Below, piece by piece: positions 9,524 through 18,389 of a stretch of DNA of 64,000 nucleotides. Source of the stretch: Leifsonia poae (GTDB lineage: Bacteria; Actinomycetota; Actinomycetes; Actinomycetales; Microbacteriaceae). The stretch is from NCBI RefSeq assembly GCF_027921845.1, contig NZ_BSEN01000013.1, positions 111,182 through 175,181 on the forward strand, given 5' to 3'. The position numbers and the translations under genes are program-made. The notes below the pieces were generated by a model. The model was not told where the DNA came from. It ran no database searches and was given only the letters and a program-made list of their open reading frames with translations. Numbering within the stretch: the stretch's first letter is position 1; each line of letters begins with the position of its first letter.

Positions 9524-10238
9524 ACAACGGCGCACCCGGCGAGGGGAGCGGTTCGACGACCGCCCCCTCGCCGGGCACACCGGATGCGCGCACCGCCGGT
9601 GCCGCGGACCGCCCGGCCCACTCCCGGTACCGCCGGAACAGCACCGGGATGCCTCGCGCCACCGTCCAGTCGGGGTCGTCCATCACCTGCAGATGCAGGT
9701 GCGGCTGGGTGGAGTTGCCCGAGTTGCCACAGTCGGCGAGCCATTGACCCGTCGTGACGGTGGCTCCCACCCTCACGCGGAGCGACCCTTCACGAAGATG
9801 GGCGAGCGCGACGAATCCCGTGTCACCGGCGAGCGCGATGGTGAGGCGGTTGCCGGCCACCGCGGCGACGCCCCGGCGCACGCGGTTCGCCTGACCGAGC
9901 GCGTAGGGGAGCAGCGCGGCCTGCGATCGGCGCGCGCGGTGATCCGGCTCGCCGTCGTGCGCATCCACGACCACACCGTCCGCCGGAGCCAGGATGGCGC
10001 GCCCGAACGACACGAAACGCTCCGGCGGCTCCGTCGCGAGCGCCGTGCGCCAGTCGCTGCCGACGGCCGTACGGCCACGATCGTCCACGCCGACGAAGTC
10101 GATCGCATAGGTCTCGCCCCACAGATCGACCCCGTGGCTGGGCACCCGCCGGGCGGGACTGTTCTGCGTCAGCCACCGGCCGGTGAACGGCAGGGCGAGC
10201 TCGACGGCCCGGCGAGGTGGAATGGTGCTGGCGACCAT
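9516..10238 (-). CDS. M23-family (LytM) peptidase
   Basis: 240 residues with an M23 metallopeptidase domain. Zinc ligands are visible as the SHGVD element (His35, Asp38), AHL (His147) and the signature [15 protein letters not shown] (His180, His182). These enzymes cut peptidoglycan cross-links or act as LytM-fold scaffolds. No signal peptide or membrane anchor is apparent, unusual for a wall hydrolase, so it may be intracellular or the start may be wrong. It starts 12 bases after the amidohydrolase stop on the same strand and may be the last gene of the fucosidase operon, though a functional link is not obvious. Confidence 0.83.
   Translation of the reverse strand: MVASTIPPRRAVELALPFTGRWLTQNSPARRVPSHGVDLWGETYAIDFVGVDDRGRTAVGSDWRTALATEPPERFVSFGRAILAPADGVVVDAHDGEPDHRARRSQAALLPYALGQANRVRRGVAAVAGNRLTIALAGDTGFVALAHLREGSLRVRVGATVTTGQWLADCGNSGNSTQPHLHLQVMDDPDWTVARGIPVLFRRYREWAGRSAAPAVRASGVPGEGAVVEPLPSPGAPLFS
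9535..9575. terminator. Strong GC hairpin after the ThuA stop, inside the convergent gene
   Basis: The arms CCCGGCGAGGGG and CCCCTCGCCGGG pair perfectly, with an inner GCGGT/ACCGC extension. It begins 12 bases after the ThuA stop and lies within the last codons of the convergent M23 gene. It has no T-run, so termination is inferred from position and stem strength only. Confidence 0.45.
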
Positions 10239-10250
10239 CTCACCAGCCTG

Positions 10251-11084
10251 TCAGAGGCGGTAGACCCGCGCAGCCGTTCCGCCGAACACGGCGCTCTGCT
10301 CGGCATCGCTCAGTCCCGAGGCCAGCTCGCGCGCGACGGCCGTCGTCTGCGCGTAGTCGCCCGCGAGGGTGGAGACCGGCCAGTCGCCGCCGAACAGCAC
10401 CCGGTCCGGGCCGAAGGCGTCGAGCACGTGCTCGGCGAAGGGGCGCAGCTCCGATGCCGTTGCGTGACCGGCGGGCCCGAGGGTCGTGAGGCCCGAGAGC
10501 TTCGCGAAGACCTGCGGATGCCCGGCCAGTCGCGACAGGAGAGACGCCCACCGTCCGTGATCGTCCGTGCCGACGGGCGGTGTGCCCACGTGGTCGATCA
10601 CCAGGCGAAGGGCGGGCTGCGCCTCCGCCAGCGCGAGCGCGTGCTCCAGGTGCCGGGGTAGGACCCCGATCACGTCGAACGTCGCGCCACGCGCCGCGAC
10701 CAGGCCGAGCGACTCCTGCACCGACGCCCGTGCCAGCCAGTCGGCATCCGGCTCGTCGTGGATGAGGTGCCGCACCCCCACGAACTCCGGATGCGCGGCC
10801 CAGCCGTCGAGCTGCCGGGCGGCCGCCGCCGGGTCGAGCAGGTCGACCCAGGCCACCACACCCGCGACGAGCGGGGATGCAGCGGCGACGTCGAACATCG
10901 ACGCTGAATCCGCGAGCGAGTTCGCGGCCTGCACGAGCACGACCCGGTCGACGCCCTCCGCGTGCAGCTGCGGTTCGATCTCGGTGAACGCGAACGTCCG
11001 GAAGATCGGTCCGGCGGCCTCCGTGAGCCAGGGATACTCGACCCGCTCGAGATCCCAGAGGTGCAGGTGGGCGTCGACCGTCAT
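10251..11084 (-). CDS. Amidohydrolase-family lactonase, probably L-fucono-1,5-lactonase
   Basis: 277 residues of the metal-dependent amidohydrolase_2 TIM-barrel family. Motifs: DAHLHLWD at the N-terminus, FVGVRHLIHDEPDADWL, LRLVIDHVG, KLSGLTTLG, and RVLFGGDWPVS with the catalytic Asp. This is the pattern of L-fuconolactone and L-rhamnono-lactone hydrolases. The gene follows an alpha-L-fucosidase by 2 bases and belongs to a locus holding all other steps of L-fucose oxidation, so it should open L-fuconolactone to L-fuconate. Substrate assignment rests on context. Confidence 0.85.
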   Translation of the reverse strand: MTVDAHLHLWDLERVEYPWLTEAAGPIFRTFAFTEIEPQLHAEGVDRVVLVQAANSLADSASMFDVAAASPLVAGVVAWVDLLDPAAAARQLDGWAAHPEFVGVRHLIHDEPDADWLARASVQESLGLVAARGATFDVIGVLPRHLEHALALAEAQPALRLVIDHVGTPPVGTDDHGRWASLLSRLAGHPQVFAKLSGLTTLGPAGHATASELRPFAEHVLDAFGPDRVLFGGDWPVSTLAGDYAQTTAVARELASGLSDAEQSAVFGGTAARVYRL

Positions 11085-11086
11085 GA

Positions 11087-12436
11087 TCAGGCGGTGAGGT
11101 CGAAGCGGATGAGCGTGGGCCCGGCGACCTCCGGCTGAGGGAGTGTCAGCGTGAGCGCACCGCCGTCGCGGGCGACCTCGATCGGCGTGCCGTCGGCGAG
11201 GCGCGCCGAGCCGGCATCGACCGAGTCGGAGACCCCGGCCAGGGTGACGACGTCGGTCGCGTCGACGAAGGCGTTCGCGGTGTCATCGGTGCGCGTCCAG
11301 CGCAGCCAGGGTTCGTCGGACGGCGCGGCCATCCCGTGGTCGAGCGTCGCGGAGCCGAACACCGCCTCCCCGTTGACGGCGTTCCAGGCGGCGAGGTGCT
11401 CGAGGGTGCGTCGCTGCAGATCGGGAACGGTGCCGCGGGCCGTGAGCCCGACATTCAGGAGCAGGTTGCCGCCGCGCGAGACGATGTCGACGAAGGTCTT
11501 CACGGCATCCGGGCCGCTCAGCAGGTGGGTCTCGTCTTCGAGCGTGTTGTGCCCGAACGAATAGCCGATGCCGCGGCAGTTCTCCCAGCCGCCGTCGCCT
11601 TCGACGCTGAGACCGTTCTGGTATTCGCTGGTGCGGAAGTCCCAGTGCGTCTCGCCCCAGCGGTCGTTGGCGACGCCGTCGGGCCGCGCGGCGTAGAACT
11701 TGTCGAACAACCGCTCCATCGAGAACGGGCCCGACGGCTTGCCGGCATCCGGCCATTCGATGTCGCCCCACAGGACGTCGGGGGAGTAGCGCTCGATGAG
11801 GTCGTCCACGTGCGTGTACGCGTACTCGGCGTAGGCAGCGTCGACCGGACGGCCGAACTGCTGGTCGTCACCGGTGATCGGCGGGAGGTCGGAGAAGTGC
11901 CAGTCGAGGCCGCCGGAGTAGTAGACGCCGAACCTCAGCCCGGCATCCCGCGTCGCCTTCTCGAACGCGCCCACCAGGTCGCGGCGGGGGCCGCGGGCGA
12001 CGGTGTTGCGCCCATCCGTGCCGGGCGCATCCCACAGGGTCACCCCGTCGTGGTGCTTGGTGGTGGGCACGAAGTACCCGGCGCCCGTGCTCTTCACCAG
12101 GGCCAGGAAGTCATCGGGGTCGAAGTCCTCCGGGTTCCACTGGTCGATGAAGTCGTCGTACGGCGCACCGCCGAACGCGTCGCGCTGGTGCTGGGCCGCC
12201 GGGCTGTCCTCGATGCGGATCGTGTTGTAATACCACTCGGCGTAGGGGTTGTGCGCGAACCAGTACTCCTTCTCGATGGTGCCGAGCTCGCCGATCGGTT
12301 CGGCCCAGGCAGGAACGGAGTACGGACCCCAATGGACGAAGATGCCGAGCTTCGCATCGCTGAACCAGCGGGGGAGCTCGCGCTCGAACCGCTGGTAGTT
12401 CTCGGGGCGGACGGGGTCGTCTTTGAACATGGCCAC
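11087..12436 (-). CDS. Alpha-L-fucosidase, GH29 (first copy)
   Basis: About 449 residues, glycoside hydrolase family 29. Diagnostic text: KLGIFVHWGPYSVPAW, YFVPTTKHHDGVTLWD, RFGVYYSGGLDWHF, and DVLWGDIEWPD, whose Asp fits the catalytic nucleophile. No signal peptide, so it likely hydrolyses imported fucosylated oligosaccharides in the cytoplasm. I take the GTG at 12436 as start because AAGGAG sits about 9 bases upstream; the nearby ATG at 12430 is the alternative. It heads an operon with the lactonase (2-base gap) and possibly the M23 gene, and is divergent from the second fucosidase across a shared operator. Confidence 0.92.
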   Translation of the reverse strand: MAMFKDDPVRPENYQRFERELPRWFSDAKLGIFVHWGPYSVPAWAEPIGELGTIEKEYWFAHNPYAEWYYNTIRIEDSPAAQHQRDAFGGAPYDDFIDQWNPEDFDPDDFLALVKSTGAGYFVPTTKHHDGVTLWDAPGTDGRNTVARGPRRDLVGAFEKATRDAGLRFGVYYSGGLDWHFSDLPPITGDDQQFGRPVDAAYAEYAYTHVDDLIERYSPDVLWGDIEWPDAGKPSGPFSMERLFDKFYAARPDGVANDRWGETHWDFRTSEYQNGLSVEGDGGWENCRGIGYSFGHNTLEDETHLLSGPDAVKTFVDIVSRGGNLLLNVGLTARGTVPDLQRRTLEHLAAWNAVNGEAVFGSATLDHGMAAPSDEPWLRWTRTDDTANAFVDATDVVTLAGVSDSVDAGSARLADGTPIEVARDGGALTLTLPQPEVAGPTLIRFDLTA

Positions 12437-12465
12437 GCTGAGATTCTCCTTCTTCGTCGAACGGA

Positions 12466-12494
12466 TTGTGGGACGCATCCCGAGTCCATATCCT
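12466..12494 (+). promoter_or_regulatory. Candidate promoter of the second fucosidase
   Basis: TTGTGG at 12466-12471, a 17-base spacer and TATCCT at 12489-12494. The operator-like palindrome at 12492-12508 overlaps the -10 end, which fits repression. Confidence 0.45.
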
Positions 12495-12508
12495 ATAGGC
12501 AATAGCAT
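12492..12508. promoter_or_regulatory. Fucose-regulon operator, site A
   Basis: CCTATAGGCAATAGCAT, one of three aligned 17-base palindromic sites in this locus. It sits between the divergent fucosidase genes and could control both. The GntR/FCD protein at 19450-20163 is the likely binder (inference). Confidence 0.65.
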
Positions 12509-12533
12509 CCCACCTCAAAGGAGAGTTCTGACC

Positions 12534-13898
12534 GTGGATTCGACCATCACCGCCCTTCCCGACGCGTTCGTGCGCCCGACCGACTTCCAATTGCCCGGCG
12601 GCGAGTGGTTCGTCGGCGCCGGCTTCGGCCTCTTCGTGCACTGGGATCACGCCAGTCAGCAGGGGATCGAGATCTCGTGGCCGCTGGTCGGCCGATCGAT
12701 CATCCCGGGCTCCGACGCCGTCGAGGACACGGTGTCGGTGGAGCAGTACCAATCGACAGCGCCCACCTTCGACCCGGTCGAGTGGGACGCGGTCGCCCTC
12801 GCGCGGCTCGCGAAGAAGGCCGGCGCGCGGTACGTCGTGTTCACGGCCCGCCACCACGCCGGATACTCGATGTTCCACACCGCCCACTCCGAGTTCGGCA
12901 TCGAGCAGTCCCCCTTCGGCCGCGACATCACCCGCGAGTTCGTCGAGGCGATCCGCGCCGAGGGCATCCGGGTCGGCATCTACTACAGCCTCCCGGACTG
13001 GAACCACCCCGATTATCCGGCCTTCGAGATGAGCGACCGCCCGTATGCGCTGGAGCACTGGCCGGCCGCCGGCGACCCGCAGAACGCCGGGACGCCGGTC
13101 GCCGACGACAAGCACCGCCGGTCGTCGCCCGAGGCATGGGCGCGCTACCAGGAGTACCTGCGCGGTCAGCTGACCGAGATCCTCACGAACTACGGCACCA
13201 TCGACCTGCTGTGGTTCGACGGGGAGTGGGAGCGATCGGAGGCGGAGTGGGACAGCGCCGGCCTGCGAGCGCACATCAAATCGCTGCAGCCGGACGTCGT
13301 CATCAACGACCGCTTGCTCGGCCAGGGCGACTACAAGACGCCGGAGCAGGGCTTCCCCGTCACCGCTCCGCACGGCCCGTGGGAGCTCTGTCTCACCATC
13401 GGCCAGATGTGGGCGTGGCGGCCAGGCGACACCAAGAGCAAGAGCACGACCTCTCTCGTGACCACGCTGATCGAGGTCGCCTCGCGCGGCGGCAACCTCC
13501 TGCTCAACATCGGGCCGAAGGGCGACGGCAGTCTGAACGACTCGCAGGTGCGCACCCTGGAGGAGATCGGCGGCTGGATGGATGCGCACGGCGAGAGCGT
13601 GGTCGGCGTGTCACCGACGGTGGGCGTCGACTACTACGGTCCCTCCACAGCGCGCCCGGGCACGGTCTACCTGCATCTGGTGATGCGCCCGATCGAGCAG
13701 GTCATCGTGCGCGGCATCCCGGTCGGCCGAGTGAGCGGCGTTCGCCTGCTCGCGACCGGGGAGGCACTCGACTACGAGGTCAACTACGAGGTGCACGAGC
13801 AGCCGGCGCCTGGCCAGGACCCGCTGGGGGAGCTGCTGATCGCTGCTCCGACCCCGTCGGGGGCTGTAATCGACGTCATCGCGATCGACTTCGCCTGA
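12534..13898 (+). CDS. Alpha-L-fucosidase, GH29 (second copy)
   Basis: About 454 residues, GH29. Motifs: FGLFVHWDHASQQG, YVVFTARHHAGYSMFH, RVGIYYSLPDWNHPDYP, and IDLLWFDGEWERS carrying the probable nucleophile Asp. GNLLLNIGPKGDGSL precedes a short C-terminal beta domain. It is only distantly similar to the first copy, so the two probably differ in linkage or aglycone preference. The GTG at 12534 is preceded by AAAGGAGAG; an in-frame ATG at 12423 would run through the divergent promoter region. No signal peptide, so cytoplasmic. Confidence 0.92.
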   Translation: MDSTITALPDAFVRPTDFQLPGGEWFVGAGFGLFVHWDHASQQGIEISWPLVGRSIIPGSDAVEDTVSVEQYQSTAPTFDPVEWDAVALARLAKKAGARYVVFTARHHAGYSMFHTAHSEFGIEQSPFGRDITREFVEAIRAEGIRVGIYYSLPDWNHPDYPAFEMSDRPYALEHWPAAGDPQNAGTPVADDKHRRSSPEAWARYQEYLRGQLTEILTNYGTIDLLWFDGEWERSEAEWDSAGLRAHIKSLQPDVVINDRLLGQGDYKTPEQGFPVTAPHGPWELCLTIGQMWAWRPGDTKSKSTTSLVTTLIEVASRGGNLLLNIGPKGDGSLNDSQVRTLEEIGGWMDAHGESVVGVSPTVGVDYYGPSTARPGTVYLHLVMRPIEQVIVRGIPVGRVSGVRLLATGEALDYEVNYEVHEQPAPGQDPLGELLIAAPTPSGAVIDVIAIDFA

Positions 13899-13932
13899 TC
13901 CGCCGACCCGGACGGCAGACCGGATCTCCTAC

Positions 13933-13961
13933 TTGACCCGTCGGGCGCATCCGCTTATGCT
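13933..13961 (+). promoter_or_regulatory. Promoter of the fucose-locus ABC operon
   Basis: TTGACC at 13933-13938, a 17-base spacer, and TATGCT at 13956-13961. The split operator begins 9 bases downstream, over the expected transcription start, the classical geometry for a repressor. Confidence 0.7.
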
Positions 13962-13970
13962 CCCCAATAA

Positions 13971-13994
13971 CCTATATCAAAGACCCTATAGGAT
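13971..13994. promoter_or_regulatory. Fucose-regulon operator, split site B
   Basis: The half-site CCTATA and the half-site CTATAGGAT match the regulon consensus but are 7 bases further apart than in the 17-base sites. Alternatively the inner palindrome CCTATAGG is the bound core. It lies just downstream of the promoter. Confidence 0.55.
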
Positions 13995-14096
13995 CGTGAT
14001 TCCCCACCAGCCGGTGCGACACCGAGGCGGGATCTACGAAACAGCAGGCTCAGTAGGCGATCACATTTGATGAATCCAATGGAGGAGGCACAGCAA

Positions 14097-15341
14097 GTGA
14101 CACCACGAAGCAAGCGTGCGGCAGGCCGGATCGGAACTGCCATCGTACTCGCCGGAGCGCTCACGGCGCTCGCAGGATGCGCGGGTGGCGGCGGCAGCGC
14201 GGCCGGCGGCCCCATCTCGATGTACACCTGGGTCAGCAGTCAGAGCGACCGCGACCAGTGGCAGGGCTTCATCGACCTGGGCAAGAAAGTGGACCCGAAG
14301 CTCGACGTGACCATCGACGGTCCGAGCTTCAACGACTACTGGACGAAGGTCAAGACGCGTCTCAGCGGCTCGAACCCGCCCTGCCTGCTCACCACGCAGG
14401 CGGCGCGCGCCCAGGAGCTCGGCGGACTGCTCATGCCGCTCGACGATCTGATCAAGAAGTACAAGCTCGACACCTCGGCGTTCGACGCATCGATGCTCAA
14501 GGGCATGACCGTCGACGGCACCATCCGGGCCATCCCGTACGACGCCGAGCCGATCGTGCTCTACTACAACGCCGACAACTTCAAGAAGGCGGGACTGGCC
14601 CTGCCGAGCACCACGTACACGCGCGACCAGTTCCTCGCCGACGCCAAGAAGCTGACCACGGGAACCCACAAGGCGCTGGCGATCGAGCCCGGCTTCTTCA
14701 TCCCGAACGCGTGGGCGATCGCCGACGGCGCCGAGGCCGTGAAGAAGGGCAAGCTCGACCTGACGAACTCCGACCTCGTCGACCAGGTGCAGTCGTACTT
14801 CGACCTGGTCCACAAGGAGGGCATCGCGGCCGCGCCCAACGCGGCAGACGGTTCGGATGTCGCCCAGGCGGCGTTCACGGGCGGCAACACCGACATGCTG
14901 ATCGAGGGTCCCTGGATGTACGGGACGTTCGCCAGTGCCGCCAAGTTCCAGATGGGCGTGACCATCGTTCCGAGCACCTCCGGCGAGGCGCACGGCATGA
15001 CGGCGGGCTCGGGCTTCGGCATCGCCAAGAACTGCAAAGACCCGGATGGCGCGTTCAAGGCCATCCAGGCGATGACCGACACCAGCGTGCTCAAGGCACA
15101 GGCCGTCAAGCGCGGCATCGTCCCGTCCCGCGCCGACGCCCAGTCGGCCTGGGCCGAGGGCAAGACCCCGGAGGCCGCGGCCGCAGTGACGGCGCTCCTG
15201 GGCAACGCCACCGCGCAGCTGACCACGCCGACCTGGAACCAGGTGGAGACGCTCTTCACCCAGTACGGCGTCGAAGGGTACCGCGGTGACAAGAGCGCCA
15301 AGGACGTGATGAACACCATCCAGAACTCGGTGGGGCAGTAG
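14097..15341 (+). CDS. Sugar ABC transporter substrate-binding lipoprotein (fucose locus)
   Basis: 414 residues, solute-binding family 1. It has a basic N-terminus, a hydrophobic core and lipobox LAGC with Cys28. The GTG at 14097 is chosen because GGAGGAGG lies 8 bases upstream; an in-frame TTG at 14067 is poorer. The body carries WTKVKTRLSGSNPPCLL, GTIRAIPYDAEPIVLYYN and NTDMLIEGPWMYG, typical of CUT1 proteins. Under a promoter with operator site B and inside the fucosidase locus, it probably binds L-fucose or fucosylated oligosaccharides. Confidence 0.92.
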   Translation: MTPRSKRAAGRIGTAIVLAGALTALAGCAGGGGSAAGGPISMYTWVSSQSDRDQWQGFIDLGKKVDPKLDVTIDGPSFNDYWTKVKTRLSGSNPPCLLTTQAARAQELGGLLMPLDDLIKKYKLDTSAFDASMLKGMTVDGTIRAIPYDAEPIVLYYNADNFKKAGLALPSTTYTRDQFLADAKKLTTGTHKALAIEPGFFIPNAWAIADGAEAVKKGKLDLTNSDLVDQVQSYFDLVHKEGIAAAPNAADGSDVAQAAFTGGNTDMLIEGPWMYGTFASAAKFQMGVTIVPSTSGEAHGMTAGSGFGIAKNCKDPDGAFKAIQAMTDTSVLKAQAVKRGIVPSRADAQSAWAEGKTPEAAAAVTALLGNATAQLTTPTWNQVETLFTQYGVEGYRGDKSAKDVMNTIQNSVGQ

Positions 15342-15345
15342 CCGG

Positions 15346-16338
15346 ATGGCTTCCCCGCTGATCACGGGCGCCGTCGTCTCGAAGGAGACGGCGGCGCCCG
15401 CCGCGCCCCCGACCCGCCCGTTCGGCGTGCCGCACCCCACTCCGCCGCAGCCCGGCCGCACGGGGAGGAAGCGCAAGGGCGACGGACTCGTCGCACTCGC
15501 CTACCTGTCGCCCGGGCTCGCCGGCTTCACCTTCTTCATCCTGGTGCCGCTGATCGGCTCCCTGGTGATCAGCCTCTTCGAGTGGCCGCTGTTCGGCGCC
15601 CCGACCTTCATCGGGTTCGCGAACTACCAGAAGCTGTTCTCCGATCCCACCTTCTACACGGTGCTGATCAACACGGTGATCTTCGCCTTCGTCTACACCG
15701 CCCTCAACCTGGTGCTCGCGCTGGCCGTCTCGCTGTGGCTGAACACGCGCATCAAGTTCGCCGGCTTCTGGCGGGTCATCTTCTTCCTGCCCGCCATCAC
15801 GCCGATGGTCGCCAACGCGCTCGTCTGGCGGCTCCTGCTCAGCGACAACGGGCTCGTGAACTCGGCGCTCGCCTCGGTGGGCATCCAGGGTCCGAGCTGG
15901 CTCTCCGATGCGTCGTTCGCCCTGTTCTCGGTGATCGCGATGTCGGTGTGGCAGTCGTTCGGCTACAACGTCATCGTGCTCTCCGCCGGCCTCGGCGGCA
16001 TCCCGAAGGAGATCCTCGAGGCCTCCAGGATGGACGGCACGAGCGCCTGGCAGCGGTTGCGCTCGATCATCCTGCCGATGATCTCGCCGTCGCTGTTCTT
16101 CACCATGACCATGACGATGATCGGCGCGTTCCAGGTGTTCGTGCAGCCGCAGATCCTCACCCAGGGCGGCCCCGGTGAGTCGACGAACACGTTCGTGCTC
16201 TACCTCTATCGCAACGGGTTCGTGTTCGACCGGCTCGGCTATGCCTCCGCGCTCGCCTGGATCCTGTTCATCGTCGTGATGCTCATCACCGCCCTGCAGT
16301 TCGCCGGGCAGAAGAAGTGGGTCAACTATGACAAGTGA
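15346..16338 (+). CDS. Sugar ABC transporter permease (MalF type, fucose locus)
   Basis: 330 residues. An N-terminal Pro/Ala-rich cytosolic extension of about 45 residues precedes six membrane spans. The EAA-like loop is KEILEASRMDGTSAWQRLRS. It starts 4 bases after the binding-protein stop and overlaps the next permease by 11 bases. As in the first operon, no ATPase gene accompanies it. Confidence 0.92.
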   Translation: MASPLITGAVVSKETAAPAAPPTRPFGVPHPTPPQPGRTGRKRKGDGLVALAYLSPGLAGFTFFILVPLIGSLVISLFEWPLFGAPTFIGFANYQKLFSDPTFYTVLINTVIFAFVYTALNLVLALAVSLWLNTRIKFAGFWRVIFFLPAITPMVANALVWRLLLSDNGLVNSALASVGIQGPSWLSDASFALFSVIAMSVWQSFGYNVIVLSAGLGGIPKEILEASRMDGTSAWQRLRSIILPMISPSLFFTMTMTMIGAFQVFVQPQILTQGGPGESTNTFVLYLYRNGFVFDRLGYASALAWILFIVVMLITALQFAGQKKWVNYDK

Positions 16339-17218
16339 CACCCTCGTGCGCGAAACCGCTCCGCACCGCAAGCCGCGGCTCCGTCGCGCTCAGAAGGTCA
16401 ACGCGACCAAGACCTGGTTGAACACCCTCGTGATGGCGATCGTGGCCCTCGTCTTCACCTTCCCCTTCATCTGGATGTTCTTCTCGGCTCTCAAGCCCGA
16501 GTCGGAGGTGTTCGCCGCGAAGCCCACCTTCATCGGATCCGAGGTGAAATGGTCGAACTTCGTCGACGCCTGGACGCTGGTGCCCTTCGGCCGGTTCATC
16601 TTCAACGGCTTCTTCGTGTCGATCATGGGCGCGCTGCTGTCGGTCATCGTGGCCGTGCTCTCGGCGTACGCGTTCTCGCGGCTGCGCTTCAAGTACCGCG
16701 ACAAGATCTTCCTGCTCTACGTGTTCACGCTCGTGCTGCCTCAGGAAGTGCTCGTCGTCCCGCTGTTCATCATGATGAATCAGCTCGGCCTCGTCGACAG
16801 CTACGTGGCGCTGATCATCCCGTTCGCGTTCACCGCGTTCGGCACGTTCCTGCTGCGGCAGTTCTTCCTCACGATCCCGATCGAGTTCGAGGAGGCGGCG
16901 CTGATCGACGGTGCGTCGCGGTTCCGCACCCTCTGGTCGGTGCTGCTGCCGCAGCTGACCGCGCCGTTGTCGGTGCTGGCCGTCTTCTCGTTCGTCGGCT
17001 ACTACAACTCGTACCTGTGGCCGCTGATCATCATCAACAGCCAGGAGCTGGCGACCGTGCCGCTCGGCCTGTCGATGTTCACCGGCGAGCACGGGACCCA
17101 ATGGAGCCTGATGATGGCGGCGTCGACGCTCGCGATCATCCCGTCACTCATCATCGTCGCCGTGCTCCAGCGTCAGCTCATCAAGGGTGTCGCGCTCGGT
17201 GGCTTCGGCGGCCGGTGA
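16328..17218 (+). CDS. Sugar ABC transporter permease (MalG type, fucose locus)
   Basis: 296 residues, six spans, EAA-like loop EFEEAALIDGASRFRTLWSV, C-terminus QRQLIKGVALGGFGGR. Its ATG lies inside the 3' end of the upstream permease gene and its stop shares one base with the ATG of the enolase-superfamily gene, so the operon is tightly coupled. Confidence 0.92.
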   Translation: MTSDTLVRETAPHRKPRLRRAQKVNATKTWLNTLVMAIVALVFTFPFIWMFFSALKPESEVFAAKPTFIGSEVKWSNFVDAWTLVPFGRFIFNGFFVSIMGALLSVIVAVLSAYAFSRLRFKYRDKIFLLYVFTLVLPQEVLVVPLFIMMNQLGLVDSYVALIIPFAFTAFGTFLLRQFFLTIPIEFEEAALIDGASRFRTLWSVLLPQLTAPLSVLAVFSFVGYYNSYLWPLIIINSQELATVPLGLSMFTGEHGTQWSLMMAASTLAIIPSLIIVAVLQRQLIKGVALGGFGGR

Positions 17219-18378
17219 TGGACCTCGACACAACGAAAGCAGTTCAGATGACCCTCGCACCGGCCACCGGCACCGACCGCACCGCCCTCGACGGCACGAT
17301 CGTCAGCGCGGAGGCGTGGCTGAGCGACCTCGAAGTCGAGACCGTGCGCACCGACGCGGTGCAGTCGTTCGTCAAGCAGGAGACCATCTTCGTGCGCATC
17401 CGCACCGCGGGCGGCGTGGAGGGGTTGGGCTACAGCTACACCATCGGCACGGGCGGGGGAGCGGTGCTCAGCCTGTTGCGCACGGGACTCCTCGATGTGC
17501 TCGTGGGCATGGACGCCCACCGCCCGGAGGCCGTCTGGCGCGCGCTGTTCTCCTCGACCCGCGCGACGACGGTGGGCGCGATCACCTCGCTCGCGCTCGC
17601 CGCGATCGATACGGCTGTCTGGGATGCGCGGTGCAAGGCCGCCGGCCTTCCGCTCTGGGTCGCGGCGGGTGGCGCACGGCCGAGCATCCCGTTGTACGAC
17701 ACCGAGGGCGGCTGGCTGCATTTCAGCACCGACGAGCTGGTGGCGCAGGCCGTCGAGTCGAAGGCGCGCGGGATGCACGGGGTCAAGATCAAGGTCGGCA
17801 AGCCGCGCGGTCACGAGGACTACGAGCGGCTCGCAGCGGTGCGCGACGCGGTCGGGCCCGGCATGGACATCATGGTCGACGCCAATCAGTCGATGACGGC
17901 GGCCGAGGCCATCCGGCGGGCGGCACTGTTCGAGAAGCTCGACATCTTCTGGTTCGAGGAGCCCCTGCCGGCGGAGGACGTGGCCGGTCACCGCCGGCTG
18001 GCCGAGGCGACCAGTCTCCCGGTCGCGGTGGGGGAGTCCATCTACTCCGTGGGGCAGTTCCGCGAGTACCTGCAGGCGAAGGCCGCGTCGATCGTGCAGG
18101 TGGACGTCGCCCGGGTCGGCGGCATCACGCCGTGGCTCAAGGTCGCGCACCTGGCGGAGGCGTTCAACGTCGCGGTGGCTCCGCACTTCTTGATGGAGCT
18201 GCACGTCTCGCTGTGCTGCGCCATCCCGAACGCCCTGTACCTCGAGCACATCCCGCAGCTGCGTGCCGTCACCTGCAGCGAGATGACGATCAGCGAGGGG
18301 GCCGGGGTGGCTCCGACGACGCCCGGCCTGGGAATCGAATGGGATCTCGACGCCATCGACGACCTGCGGGTCTCCTGA
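17218..18378 (+). CDS. Enolase-superfamily dehydratase/racemase (mandelate racemase subgroup)
   Basis: 386 residues. Metal and acid/base residues of the mandelate racemase subgroup are visible: GVKIKVGK (KxK), MVDANQ, FEEPLP, GES, then IVQVDVARVGG and VAPHF supplying the Asp-His dyad. The KxK plus His pair fits acid-sugar dehydratases such as the talarate/galactarate type; the exact substrate is open. It is not the fuconate dehydratase, encoded separately at 20305. Coupled to the permease by TGATG; an alternative ATG at 17248 would remove 10 residues. It may process a second acid sugar released with fucose, or an epimeric 6-deoxyaldonate (inference). Confidence 0.85.
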   Translation: MDLDTTKAVQMTLAPATGTDRTALDGTIVSAEAWLSDLEVETVRTDAVQSFVKQETIFVRIRTAGGVEGLGYSYTIGTGGGAVLSLLRTGLLDVLVGMDAHRPEAVWRALFSSTRATTVGAITSLALAAIDTAVWDARCKAAGLPLWVAAGGARPSIPLYDTEGGWLHFSTDELVAQAVESKARGMHGVKIKVGKPRGHEDYERLAAVRDAVGPGMDIMVDANQSMTAAEAIRRAALFEKLDIFWFEEPLPAEDVAGHRRLAEATSLPVAVGESIYSVGQFREYLQAKAASIVQVDVARVGGITPWLKVAHLAEAFNVAVAPHFLMELHVSLCCAIPNALYLEHIPQLRAVTCSEMTISEGAGVAPTTPGLGIEWDLDAIDDLRVS

Positions 18379-18389
18379 GGGAGGGCGGA

